From the NCBI GenBank assembly GCA_013268835.1, contig JABFSX010000007.1, positions 1 to 54,547 of the forward strand: 54,547 nt of DNA, read 5' to 3'. A program made the position numbers and the translations under genes. This document shows positions 18,730 to 28,800 of this stretch, in pieces (position 1 is the first letter of the stretch; every line of letters begins with the position of its first letter). This DNA comes from Candidatus Altimarinota bacterium. GTDB taxonomy: Bacteria; Patescibacteriota; Gracilibacteria; BD1-5; UBA2023. The notes under the pieces were generated by a model that saw only the letters and a program-made list of their open reading frames with translations, was not told where the DNA came from and did not search any database.

Positions 18730-20106
18730 ATGATCAACGAACGCTTTGTCGAATACTTCCGTGAAAACTTTTTCCAAAACAAACCCAAAGAATTGGAACA
18801 ATTTTTGTCGTGCATAGAACTCTCTATTCCCCGCACCATTCGTATCAAACCATGAAAAGAAGAACAAGTACGGAAAAATCTTGAATGAGATGGCTGGATT
18901 CTCACTCCAACCAATATCAATCGGGTATTTGCTATGGATAGACGAGAAGATTTTGATCCACTCGAACGACGTCTTGGCTTTTCTAGTGATCACCTTCTTG
19001 GGAATTTTTATATCCAAGAACTTGCCGCTGCTCATCCAGTCGATATCCTTGCGGGCTCTAGGATCAATACGGAATCATTTCTCATCCTTGATATGGCAGC
19101 GAGTCCTGGGGGGAAAACCACACAACTCGCTGAATACTTTCCGAATTCGTTTATCATTGCCAATGAACCGACTCGCGAACGTCTCCCACAACTACTACAA
19201 AATCTGGAACGTATGGGAAGTGCCAATATCGGGATTACTCTCTACCCAGGACAACTCTATCGTCATCAAGAGGAACTCTTTGATCGAATCCTTCTCGATG
19301 CTCCATGTAGTGGAGAATGAACACTATTTAAGGGTACTGATGCAGTAAAACACTGGCACCTCAAAAATATAAAAGAAATTGCTCGACTCCAAACAAAACT
19401 CCTCGATGCAGCTCTCCATACGCTCAAGATCGGAGGTGAGATGATCTATTCCACTTGTTCTCTCAATCTCCTTGAGAATGAATGAGTACTTGAAGCTATG
19501 AGAGAAAAATATGGAAATGCCTTTGAGATAATATTTCAGAAAAAATTCTGGCCACATATTGATAAAACTGGTGGGTTTTTTGTAGCAAAAATACGAAAAA
19601 TTAGTTCACTCAATGCACCTCTAATAAATGAAAATATCGAAGAAAAAACTGAAAAAGAATGGAGAAAATCTGAAATAAAAAACCAGAATAAAAATAATAA
19701 AGAACTCAAGCTTTTCCGTGGAAATATCTCCCCTTGGAATACTCAAGATGGAATTACTCTCTATGAACACGAATGAAAGATTCTTGCTATTCGAAACTCA
19801 GATACTGGTGACCGTATTCGTGATACTGTATTTCTAATGAGATATGGTGAACAAATATGAACCATAGAACATGGAAAATTCATCTCAGGAAATAGAGCCT
19901 GGAGATACCTTGATACGAGCAAAACAGAATTATATATCATATCAAATATCTGAGAACTCGATACCTATCTCAGAGGAGAACCAATATCAAATATCGGAGA
20001 TGATTCCTATATTCTCATTACCTTTGAAAATCAGATTCTTGGGCTTGAATATAGAAAATGAGATTTTATCTCCAATACCTTCTCACATGAATGGCGCAGA
20101 AAATAA
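18730..20106 (+). CDS. rRNA cytosine-C5 methyltransferase (RsmB/RsmF/NSUN family)
   Basis: A 458-residue SAM-dependent enzyme. Domain order: N-terminal RNA-binding region, Y-I-Q-E-L-A-A segment, D-M-A-A-S-P-G-G-K-T-T-Q (SAM motif), D-A-P-C-S-G-E-G (first Cys; second Gly is TGA) and Y-S-T-C-S-L (catalytic Cys). The long C-terminal extension beyond residue 290 (with I-R-N-S-D-T-G and W-R-Y-L-D segments) resembles the PUA-like tail of RsmF/YebU, so a 16S rRNA m5C role is likely. It follows smpB directly and ends before a bidirectional terminator. Confidence 0.9.
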
Positions 20107-20113
20107 ACAATAT

Positions 20114-20143
20114 AAAAAAATCCCTCAATTGAGGGATTTTTTT
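20114..20143 (+). terminator. Bidirectional terminator
   Basis: AAAAAAATCCCTC-AATT-GAGGGATTTTTTT: an inverted repeat with T-runs on both strands, serving the methyltransferase gene and the converging DsbA-like gene. Confidence 0.9.
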
Positions 20144-20154
20144 ATAGGAAATGA

Positions 20155-21078
20155 TTATTGTATTGAAGTAATCTTTTCAGTAAATGAAGTGAATGGATAT
20201 GCGCCTTCTACGGTTGTATATTTACCTGTCTTAATATTCAAGAGAAGTGTTCCTGGAGTTCCATCAAGTCCAAGTTTTTGAGCCTCAGCACTCTCTGCTT
20301 CAAATTGAGCAAGAGTTGCCTTACTATCAACACATGATTGCCATTTAGTTTGATCAAGTTTAAGATTTTTAGCTATATCTCCAAGTTTAGATACTGGATA
20401 TACATTCCCTTGGCTTGTTCCGTCCATGATTGCATGATAGAATTTAGCATAAGCCTCATCTCCACCAAGTTTTTTAGCACAGAGAATACTAAGTGCCTTT
20501 ACTTCTGTACCTGGATGATTTACTCCTCGACTATTTTTGAATGCAAAAGCAACCTTATCGCCATATTGAGCAATAAGAGATGCTTGGATCTTTGTATCAC
20601 TATATTGTTTGATACAGAATGGACATTCCATATCGCTATACTCAATTGCTATAATCTCAGCACTTTTATTCCCTTCGATTGCAGCACCCGAAAGAATAGC
20701 AGCAACCTGATCAGGAGTAAAACTAGCAGTTACTGATGGAGTATCTCCTTTTACCTGTGTTGTTGTCTTTCATCCACTTGCAAATGAATCCACATATTGT
20801 TTCATTGCTTTTATATTTGAAGGATTCTGAGGATCATTGACTGAGAGTTTCTGAGCTGCGGTCATGATTTCATAATTATCCTTCCCACCTACCTTAGCAT
20901 ATTCAATCTCAAGAAATGCTCGCTTCACTCCAACAGGATCAAGTGATATGCTTTCTGGAAGAGTAAGTGAGTTCCCCATAAGAAGATATACACTTAATAC
21001 ATTGAGTGCAATGGATATAATTAAAAGTACTGGCGTAAGATGAGAAATCTTATAAGAAGCTTCTGGTTTATCAAACAT
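20155..21078 (-). CDS. Membrane-anchored DsbA-like thiol-disulfide oxidoreductase
   Basis: A 307-residue protein. An N-terminal transmembrane anchor (T-P-V-L-L-I-I-S-I-A-L-N-V-L-S-V) leads to a linker rich in T/S/K, then a thioredoxin-like DsbA domain whose active site reads M-E-C-P-F-C. Further DsbA features are V-N-H-P-G-T-E and, near the C-terminus, D-G-T-P-G-T-L-L with the cis-Pro. Catalysis of disulfide formation in exported proteins is the probable role; clients could include the Cys-rich cupredoxin protein and the giant surface protein, but this is inference. A TGA codon at 20770-20772 lies in the linker. Confidence 0.9.
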
Positions 21079-21166
21079 AATAAAAAAATAAAAAAATAGA
21101 CGTCACTATAGTATGTATAGGCTTATTAAAAGCAAAATGAAACCAATAAATTGCTTTGACAATGTC

Positions 21167-22141
21167 TTATATATTTTTTTGATACTGATAATAGGCTCGT
21201 ATTCCTACCATAGCTGCATTATCCATCGAATATATTGGCCTCTTTGGTGAAAGAAATGGAATCTGAATAGTTTCAGATATTTTCTGAATTTTATTCTTCA
21301 GTGTACTATTTGCACTCACTCCTCCAGCAAGGATCATCATATGAGCTCATTTGTGCTCAACGGCCCGCTGAATCTTCTTGGAAAGTATATCTGTAACAAT
21401 CTGTTCAAATTCGAATGCAATCTGCATCATTTTCTCTTCTGTGAGTCATTCTGGTGTTGCAATCTGTACATCAATATATCGTTTTACGGCACTCTTGAGC
21501 CCAGAGAATGAGAAATCAAGAGAATCTTTTTCGAGAAGTACGAGCGGAAAAATTCACTGAAATGAACCAGTATATCGGGCTGCAAGATCTGCAATCTTTT
21601 TTCATCCAGGAAATCCGAGCCCCATCATCTTGGCAACCTTATCAAAACACTCCCCTGCAGCATCATCATGTGTCTGCCCAATCATCTCCAAATCAAATAT
21701 TGATTTCCAGAGATAGAGTTCCGTATGACCACCTGAAACCGTCAGAACTACAGCAGGAAATATGATATCAGACTCAGTGCGTTCGAGAAAATTAGCAAAT
21801 ATATGACTCTCAATATGATCAATCTTCAGTATTGGCTTTCCAGTTGAGAGAGCCAATGTATCAGCAACCACAAGACCTGTCAGAAGTGATGGGGCAAGAC
21901 CTGGACGATCCGTACAAGCAATGAGATCAATCTGATTGATTGTAATATCCGCCTCAGCCAGTGCATCATCAATACATGGGAATATCGCATTCGCATGACT
22001 GCGAGCAGCTACCTCAGGAACTACTCCGCCTGTCACATCATGTTCGAGCTGTGTTCGAGTCGAGAGTGCTACACATACATCATCTTGCATCACTGCCACT
22101 GATGTATCATCACAAGATGTCTCAAAAGCAAGGATATACAT
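21167..22141 (-). CDS. tsaD: tRNA N6-adenosine threonylcarbamoyltransferase TsaD
   Basis: A 324-residue subunit of the t6A37 tRNA modification machinery. It begins MYILAFETSCDDTSVAV, then shows S-H-A-N-A-I-F-P (metal-binding His; the usual second His position is N), V-T-V-S-G-G-H-T-E-L, F-D-K-V-A-K-M-M-G-L, F-S-G-L-K-S-A-V and L-A-G-G-V-S-A-N near the C-terminus with D-N-A-A-M-V. The family's first HxxxH appears as H-A-N-A-I here, worth checking. Several Gly codons are TGA, including G-L-T-E-E-K. Partners TsaB, TsaC and TsaE are not in the window. A dedicated promoter lies seven bases upstream of the ATG. Confidence 0.95.
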
Positions 22142-22148
22142 AGACGGG

Positions 22149-22176
22149 AGTATAGTGAAAAATGAGGATTTGTGAA
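22149..22176 (-). promoter_or_regulatory. tsaD promoter, apparently leaderless
   Basis: Minus-strand TTCACA (+ 22171-22176) and TATACT (+ 22149-22154), 16 bases apart; seven bases to the tsaD ATG. The core ATTTTTCACTATA is shared with the rplJ promoter. Confidence 0.6.
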
Positions 22177-22180
22177 AAAA

Positions 22181-22393
22181 TTATCGTAATTCACTACGAG
22201 CTTTGGAAAGAATATCTGAATAATCAATTTGAAATGGTTCACTAAGTTGTTTCTCTAAAATTACCAATATGTTATTTAGAACAACTTCTTCCGATGGATA
22301 CTGAAATTGTGGAACATTTTTTTCTAAATTTGATAGAAATTCAAATAAAATAATTGCTTCATTCTTTGTTAATCGAAAATCTATATGATTCAT
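22181..22393 (-). CDS. Small hypothetical protein, 70 residues
   Basis: An acidic, mostly helical product with no TGA codon, signal peptide or membrane span (M-N-H-I-D-F-R-L-T-K-N-E-A). It is read the same under either code and its stop abuts the tsaD promoter. No family recognised; composition and clean start support a real small gene. Confidence 0.55.
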   Translation of the reverse strand: MNHIDFRLTKNEAIILFEFLSNLEKNVPQFQYPSEEVVLNNILVILEKQLSEPFQIDYSDILSKARSELR

Positions 22394-22458
22394 ATTAGTA
22401 TATATTAAAAATTAATTATAATTTGTGTTTTATTCATGAATTTTTTTACCATAAGATA

Positions 22459-24432
22459 TTATCCCACAATACCATGATCCCTCAGTGTCTCGATCTGAGC
22501 AACATTACAGATTTTGGATAATTCTTCAGTAGATATATCCTTGATTCCATCAACACTTCCTGCGAGTTTCAGGAGTTTTTTGCGTGTTACGGGACCAATT
22601 CCTGGGAGTTCTTCGAGGATATTTTTTTTCATCGCTTTGGTTCGAGCAGATCGATTGGCTGTGATAGAGAATCTATGAGATTCATCACGAGCCTTCTGGA
22701 GTACCATGAGTTCCCCACTTCCCTTTTCTAACATAATCGGATCTTTGCTTGATGGGACGAATATCTCCTCTTCACGCTTGGCAATGGAACAAATAGGTGG
22801 CATCTGTCATTGCGAAGTATGAAGCAATCCATTTTCCATGTTATCAGAAACCTGGATCTCCACACTTCACTCTACTCTGCTTTGCTCCGTTCGCGATGAC
22901 GAATCTATAGAATTCTTTTTACTTACATATATTCCTTCCTTAATTCCTGCTAGTGCTGAGGATAATTGTCACTTTCCACCATCGATAATAATGAGATGAG
23001 GGAAATTATTTTCTATTATTCACTCGATCGTACGACGCATCATCACTTCCCGATGAGAAGCAAAGTCATCAATCATACCATCTTCAAGAGTTTTTATCTT
23101 ATATTTCTTGTATCTTTTTGGATCAGGTTTTCCGTTCACGATAACCACACGAGAAGCATAGGTGAAGTGCCCATCGGTATGTGATATATCATAACATTCA
23201 AATATAATCTCTCACTTTGGTGGAACAGGATACGAGATTCTCTCCAGAACATTGACCATATATTCACGAGTGAGCGTCTTATTCTCTAGTGTTGCGAGTT
23301 CTTTTTTATAGGCATATTCACGGAGTTGATTGAGTGTAAAATCAAGAAGATCCTTTTTTGGTCAGATTTTTGGTATTTCATGCTGGATCTTTTTGTCGTT
23401 CAAAAAAGTAGAGAATGAACTATCTGAAAATATATTCATCGTCAAGAGAATATCTGGAAGATCCTCTGTATCAATATATTGTCGCATTAGGAATGCAATC
23501 ATAATGTCTTCTCCTTCATCGATCCCAATGCGAACCTCATGACGAAAAACCCCTATAATCTGCCCAGAACGAACCTGTGTAAGTGCTATGTATGTTTTTT
23601 CATACTTTTCATACTGTATACAAATATCAATATCGCCATCGACAATATCTCTAACTTTTTGTCGTTCATAGAGCCCTCGAAGTGCTTCAATGGTTTCTTT
23701 TACTTCTTGTGCCTTCTCGAATTCATATTTCGATGCATGATCCTTCATCTGATTCTCCAGATCCAAAAATACAGAACCCCCTTCACCAGAAAGAAATAAT
23801 TTTACTCGTTCAATATTTTCAGAATGCTGCCCTATCTTATCACTATGCAAGAGGCAAGGAGCAGGACATATCCCGATATAGTAATCCATACAAGGAATCG
23901 TTTTCCCTGCCTTATCAGTAATCATGAGCTCGTCAGTTTTTTGACGATTCTTCTCAAATTTTACTCGACAATTCCGAATACGAAATATCCGACGCAAAGC
24001 ACGAACCGACTGTTCTACCGCAGAAACATAGGGGCCAAAATATATACCTCCATCACGAAATTTTTGTCTCGTTTTAATAAGCTCTGGAATAGGAGAATTG
24101 GTGATCTTGAGATAAGCAAGATTCTTATCATCCTTCATCAATATATTATACTTGGGTGTCAGATGCTTGATGAGATTGGTCTCAAGAACCAGGGCTTCAA
24201 CTTCTGTAGAACAAGTGATAATCTCGATATCCTCAATCTTCCCTACCATTTGCTTCTTCGCTACTGACAGTTCATTTGTTTTCACAAAATAAGAACCCAC
24301 TCGATTCTTTAGGTTTTTTGCCTTTCAGACATACATCACTCCTCACTCCTTATCCCTCATCTGATAGACTCCTGGTGTTTTTGGGAGTGTATCAAGTATT
24401 TTTTGGATATGTTCTTTATTTTTTGAGGACAT
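22459..24432 (-). CDS. uvrC: Excinuclease ABC subunit C (UvrC) with an in-frame palindromic insertion
   Basis: A 657-residue nuclease of nucleotide-excision repair that makes both incisions around a lesion. The N-terminal GIY-YIG domain begins T-P-G-V-Y-Q-M and continues M-Y-V-G-K-A-K-N-L-K-N-R-V; the UvrB-binding UVR motif is around E-F-E-K-A-Q; the C-terminal endonuclease core shows Y-D-I-S-H and D-G-G-K-G-Q-L (TGA for the second-to-last Gly); helix-hairpin-helix repeats (L-P-G-I-G-P-V-T-R-K-K-L) end the protein. Between D-G-G-K-G-Q-L and S-I-A-K-R-E-E-E-I-F there are roughly 32 extra residues encoded by a palindromic element. The reading frame stays open through it. Confidence 0.95.
22805..22901 (-). 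repeat. Palindromic repeat element inserted in uvrC
   Basis: About 97 bases with near-perfect terminal inverted repeats: on the coding strand it begins GTCATCGCGAA, and the reverse complement of its end reads GTCATTGCGAA (10 of 11 identical). It adds a multiple of three bases and one of its codons is TGA, read as Gly. The arms look like the GTCATTGCGA termini seen in palindromic elements of Rickettsia and other bacteria. Only one clear copy lies in this window. Confidence 0.7.
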
Positions 24433-24450
24433 CACTACGATTTTTATCTT

Positions 24451-24477
24451 TTGAAATAGGATATATTTGGATATAAT
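24451..24477 (+). promoter_or_regulatory. Promoter of the 24.5 kb hypothetical gene
   Basis: TTGAAA (24451-24456) and TATAAT (24472-24477) with a 15-base spacer; ATG follows 24 bases after the -10. It diverges from uvrC. Confidence 0.55.
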
Positions 24478-24501
24478 AGGATTATATTAAATTCTCATAA
24501 T

Positions 24502-24984
24502 ATGCCAACACAACTTGATAATACTTGGCTCCCACCTGAAACAAGAACTGATTGAGATGGTACAAAAGAATACTGAGCATTTGACTATGGTAGCTGAGAA
24601 TATAATAGATTAAGAATAGGTGAAAAGGTTTTTAATGGAAAGGAATTTGATAGAGTTACCTGAGGCTATTGATGATACGAATATTCCGTCAATATTCGTA
24701 CGCTTATTGAACATTACGAAATTTGGGCAAAACAAAATAAAGATGAACTTCAAAAAATAACAGATGGGAAAAATACAATAACTATTGATGATCTTCTTTG
24801 GTATTTACGCTATGAGAAAAAAACAGTTATTGGAGAAATACTTGGAGAAAATAGAGCACACTATAATAGACCATTTATACAACTTGCAACAAAGCCTCAT
24901 ACTACAGAAGACATAGAGCATATATCACATGTCCTTATGAAGGCAATAAGAAAATCCATTAATGACTTAGATATAAAAAAATAG
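24502..24984 (+). CDS. Hypothetical protein, 160 residues
   Basis: An intact frame only with TGA as Gly (six TGAs, including two in a row: G-G-Y-G-G-Y). The N-terminal third is Gly/Tyr/Asp-rich (D-G-D-G-T-K-E-Y-G-A-F-D-Y-G-S-G), the rest helical and charged with L-L-W-Y-L-R-Y-E-K. No signal peptide and no family recognised. It has its own promoter, and its TAG sits in the stem of the terminator. Confidence 0.6.
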
Positions 24985-25013
24985 CACCTCACTTTGACAG
25001 GTGCTATTTTTTT
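24981..25013 (+). terminator. rho-independent terminator
   Basis: ATAGCACCT (24981-24989) pairs with AGGTGCTAT (24999-25007), then Ts to 25013. The following TAATATAAT holds a possible -10 for the J-domain gene. Confidence 0.9.
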
Positions 25014-25046
25014 AATATAATTTCAGAGTAATTAATCATCAATATT

Positions 25047-25730
25047 ATGCCAAATAAAGACTACTATGCATCTCTCGGGATAAGCAAATGAGCCACCGAA
25101 GCAGAGATAAAAAAAGCCTATAAGAAGAAAGCAATGGAGTACCATCCAGATCGGAATGTAGGCGATAAAAAATCCGAAGCAAAATTCAAGGAGATCAATG
25201 AGGCCTATCAGACTCTCGGTGATAAAGAAAAACGTAAAAATTATGATCAATTCGGATCAGCCGAATGAAATCCATTTGGAGGAATGGGATGAAATCCTTT
25301 TTGATGAGGAAGTAGACAACAATCAGGAGGATTTGAAGATATTTTTTCACAATTTGGTGGTGGAGGAAATGTGGAATTTGATATCGGTGACCTCTTCGGT
25401 GGATGACGCCGATCTCAATCAAGAAAACCACCAAAACAAGAAGAACCAAAAAAAGAGATTCCAAGTGTGGATGTTACCGAAACAATCGAAATCCCATTTT
25501 TCGATTTTCTCTATGATACATCGATATCAGTAAAAACGGTCTATGGAAAAGTACTGACTCTCAAGATAAAATCTGGCACAAAACCAGGAACCAAATTCAA
25601 AATCAGTGGAAAATGACGATCCATCGATGGTTATACAGGAGACATGTTCGTAATTGTTGATGCAAAAATGCCTCAAAATATCGATCCACACACAATGAAA
25701 ATGATAGATGCCATCAGGTATCAGGTCTAA
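25047..25730 (+). CDS. Short J-domain co-chaperone (DnaJ/CbpA-like)
   Basis: A 227-residue protein. Residues 1-70 are a full J domain with the H-P-D motif (Y-H-P-D-R-N), K-K-A-Y-K-K-K and D-Q-F-G; a Gly/Phe-rich linker follows (G-N-P-F-G-G-M-G-G), where several Gly codons are TGA. There is no Cys-rich zinc-finger domain; the rest is one substrate-binding beta domain ([10 protein letters not shown], then [10 protein letters not shown]), and the dimerisation end is missing. It is thus a type II, CbpA-like, single-C-domain form that would activate DnaK. Confidence 0.9.
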
Positions 25731-25767
25731 ATTTTTCTCTTGCAAACCCTACAAGAAAATCTATACT

Positions 25768-25793
25768 AAAGAGCATATATATGCTCTTTTTTT
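25768..25793 (+). terminator. rho-independent terminator after the J-domain gene
   Basis: Self-complementary AAAGAGCATAT/ATATGCTCTTT followed by TTTT, 38 bases past the stop. It lies 14 bases before the alpha-2-macroglobulin start. Confidence 0.8.
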
Positions 25794-25806
25794 ACATTCA
25801 ATTTTT

Positions 25807-28800
25807 ATGAATAAATTATCTAGTTATCTTCTTGTTATTCTTGCCACTATTTCTGTATGACTCCTTGGACATCATGCATATACTATTGCGACAGATACTT
25901 TTTCCTTTTCATTTATTTGACAGGAATCTCAAACAAGCAATATAATTCGAGTTGCATTAGCAAAACCTTGGATTCAATTCGGATCTAGCACAACAGAAGA
26001 TGCCCTTGATACAGATGCTCTACTAGGATCAATAAAGAAAAATGGAAAATCTTGGAATCCAACAATATCAGGAGAATGATATATGATGGTAAGTGGTGAA
26101 TATATGGAAATTGTCTCAAACCAATGGGAGAAAAATGATACAATTACTGTATCAGCTACAGAATACAATATTAACAAAAAAACTGGATGGAAGCTTCCTA
26201 GAGATATAACTAGTACGTATAGTGAGCAACCAAAAAAATTAGAAATACAAAAAATAGGACTACCAAGAGATATGACATATCAAGTAAAAATGACTGGTTA
26301 TAAAAATCTTAAAACAAATGACCTTAGGTGGTATATAAAAAATCTCGATGAAAATGGTAATGGATGTAATATTACTACCTGGAATGCAAAAGACTGGAAA
26401 AAAGTAACTACCAATACCCTTTTAAAGTATTCAAATGAAAATACATATACAAGTAATGAACAACTTAACATAGAAAAATATCCATCTTCAGCTTGTATCG
26501 TAGTTTGAGTTGCTGGAGATTTTGAACACCTTCGATATGAAAAAATTCAAGATTTTGTAGCAACTGGAGCGATAACTGATGCTATTTCTCCCGAATATGA
26601 TATGCAGAGCCGAATCGAATTCAGATTCTCAACTGATATATTCGCAGATAGTGGGACACTCTATAGTGACACCTATATGGATCACCGCCACAATCAAAAA
26701 ATTGAATTCCTTAAAAAACTCTCTATCCTTCCATGAATTACAGTCACAGAAAATGATCTTGAACTCAGCCCAAATAAAGCTGTGATATACGCAAATCTAC
26801 TAGAATGAAAGAAATATACTATCAACCTTGATTCTATCAAAGATATATATTGACGAGAAACATCATCTCGCTTTGAAATAATACCAGAAAGCAAACCGTC
26901 TCTTACTCTCAAAATAATTGGAAATAAAACCATAATTAAATATGGGGATGCAATTCCAAGTAAACTTTACTACATAAAACCAAGTAAAAAAGAATTTGAA
27001 ATAAAACTCTGCCAGATTTCACTAGATGGTTTTTCTAGAGTAGAGAGAATGAATGAGGTACGAAAAAAAGAACACATTAGTGCGTTATATGAACTCCTTA
27101 AGAGTAATGAGGTATCAAATTGTACTAAAAAAACTATTGTACTATCAGATAATTGATATATAGCAGATTTTGATATCAATAGTCTTCTCCCAAAATGACT
27201 AAATCCATGACTCTACATACTTGCTTTTCAAAATTCAGAAGATATCGATAAATTTGATAAATGGGTAGCACCACGAGTATTTTCTGTTGTAGATACTCAC
27301 ATTACAATGAAAATTGACACAAGTGGAAAAATGCAATTCCTCGCTACAGATATTCGTACTGGGGAGCCAAGACCAAACCAAGATATAACACTTCGAAGTA
27401 ACATTGCTCAACTCTTCAAGCAAAACTGGAATAACTCCACAAATACTTATGATATTGAATATACTCCTCTTAGCGCTGCTTCGTGGGGATCTGGAATTGT
27501 ACTTGGTAGAACTCAAGCAGATGGAACACTAGAGAAAAATAAAATAGCACTCGAAAATGGTGACCCCTATAGCTTTACTTCTGAATGGTGGGGAGATTAT
27601 GAATGAAGATACAATTCATTTGTCGCAATATCAAAAAGTGGAAACCATTTTGGATATGTTGTCAGCACTTGGAATGATGGGATCACGGGATGGAATTTTG
27701 GAATGAAAGAATCTGATTATTGATGGGACAATAGACCACTCTATAGCGCCTATATACATACTGACCGTAGACTCTATCTTCCTGGAGAAACAGTACACAT
27801 AAAAGCGATACTCAGAAAAAATGAGACATCCCTAACCATTCCAGAAAATGAGACATTTGAAATTACTGTCAATGATCCTGAATGAAAAATAGTATCAACC
27901 ACACGAGTTAAGTCTAATGCATATGGATCTGTTACGAGTAGTCTAGAAATATGAAAAGATTCCCCTCTTGGTGCTTATTCTATTTGAATACAATCTATTA
28001 CCGATAGGGATAACTGGATATCAAATTCTTATGCAAATTTTCAAGTAGAAATTTTCAAAAATCCTACTTTTACTGCAGAAGTAAAATTATCAAGTCCCGA
28101 AGTTACCAACGGAATTCTTAGTAATATACGAAAGGCTGAAAATAATGATCCGAATACTAATTGGTATGAAAATACTTACAAATCCAACTTCAATATTGAA
28201 GGTCTTATAAAGGCAAAATATTATAATGGTACAACTATAAAAAGTGTTCCATTCAGTTATCGAATATACAAAAGTCCCCATTATGATCTTAGCTATTGGA
28301 CTGATTGTTTTTGGTGATGTTACTATGAACCAACTCCTGAATTCTACACCGAATGAACTGGCTCTATAGATTCAGATGGCTTTGGTATCTTTAGAACAAG
28401 TATTGAATTTTCATCATTTTCAGATGATTATATATATACTGCCGAAGTAACTATCGTTGATCCTCTTTCTGGTGAAACGGTTACTACTCCAGGAACTCTT
28501 CTTGTATGACTTGGTGCTGAATATAAGATGTACGATATCTATAACCCCCTTCAGGCAACTCTACAGGATAAAATAATTAAACCAGGAGAAAAAATACAAG
28601 CCACTATTGATCCAAAATATGGAAAATGGGATCAAAGTTTGAAATGAAAATATTCATATGAGCTCGTTCATCGAACCTACACCTCAGAAAAAATATCAAC
28701 CCTCCGAGGTGAACAAACCCCAATAACTCATACTATTGATGATGTTTCAGCTAAGGCAACCATAGAACAAAATAAAATATCCATAGATACAAAATGATTT

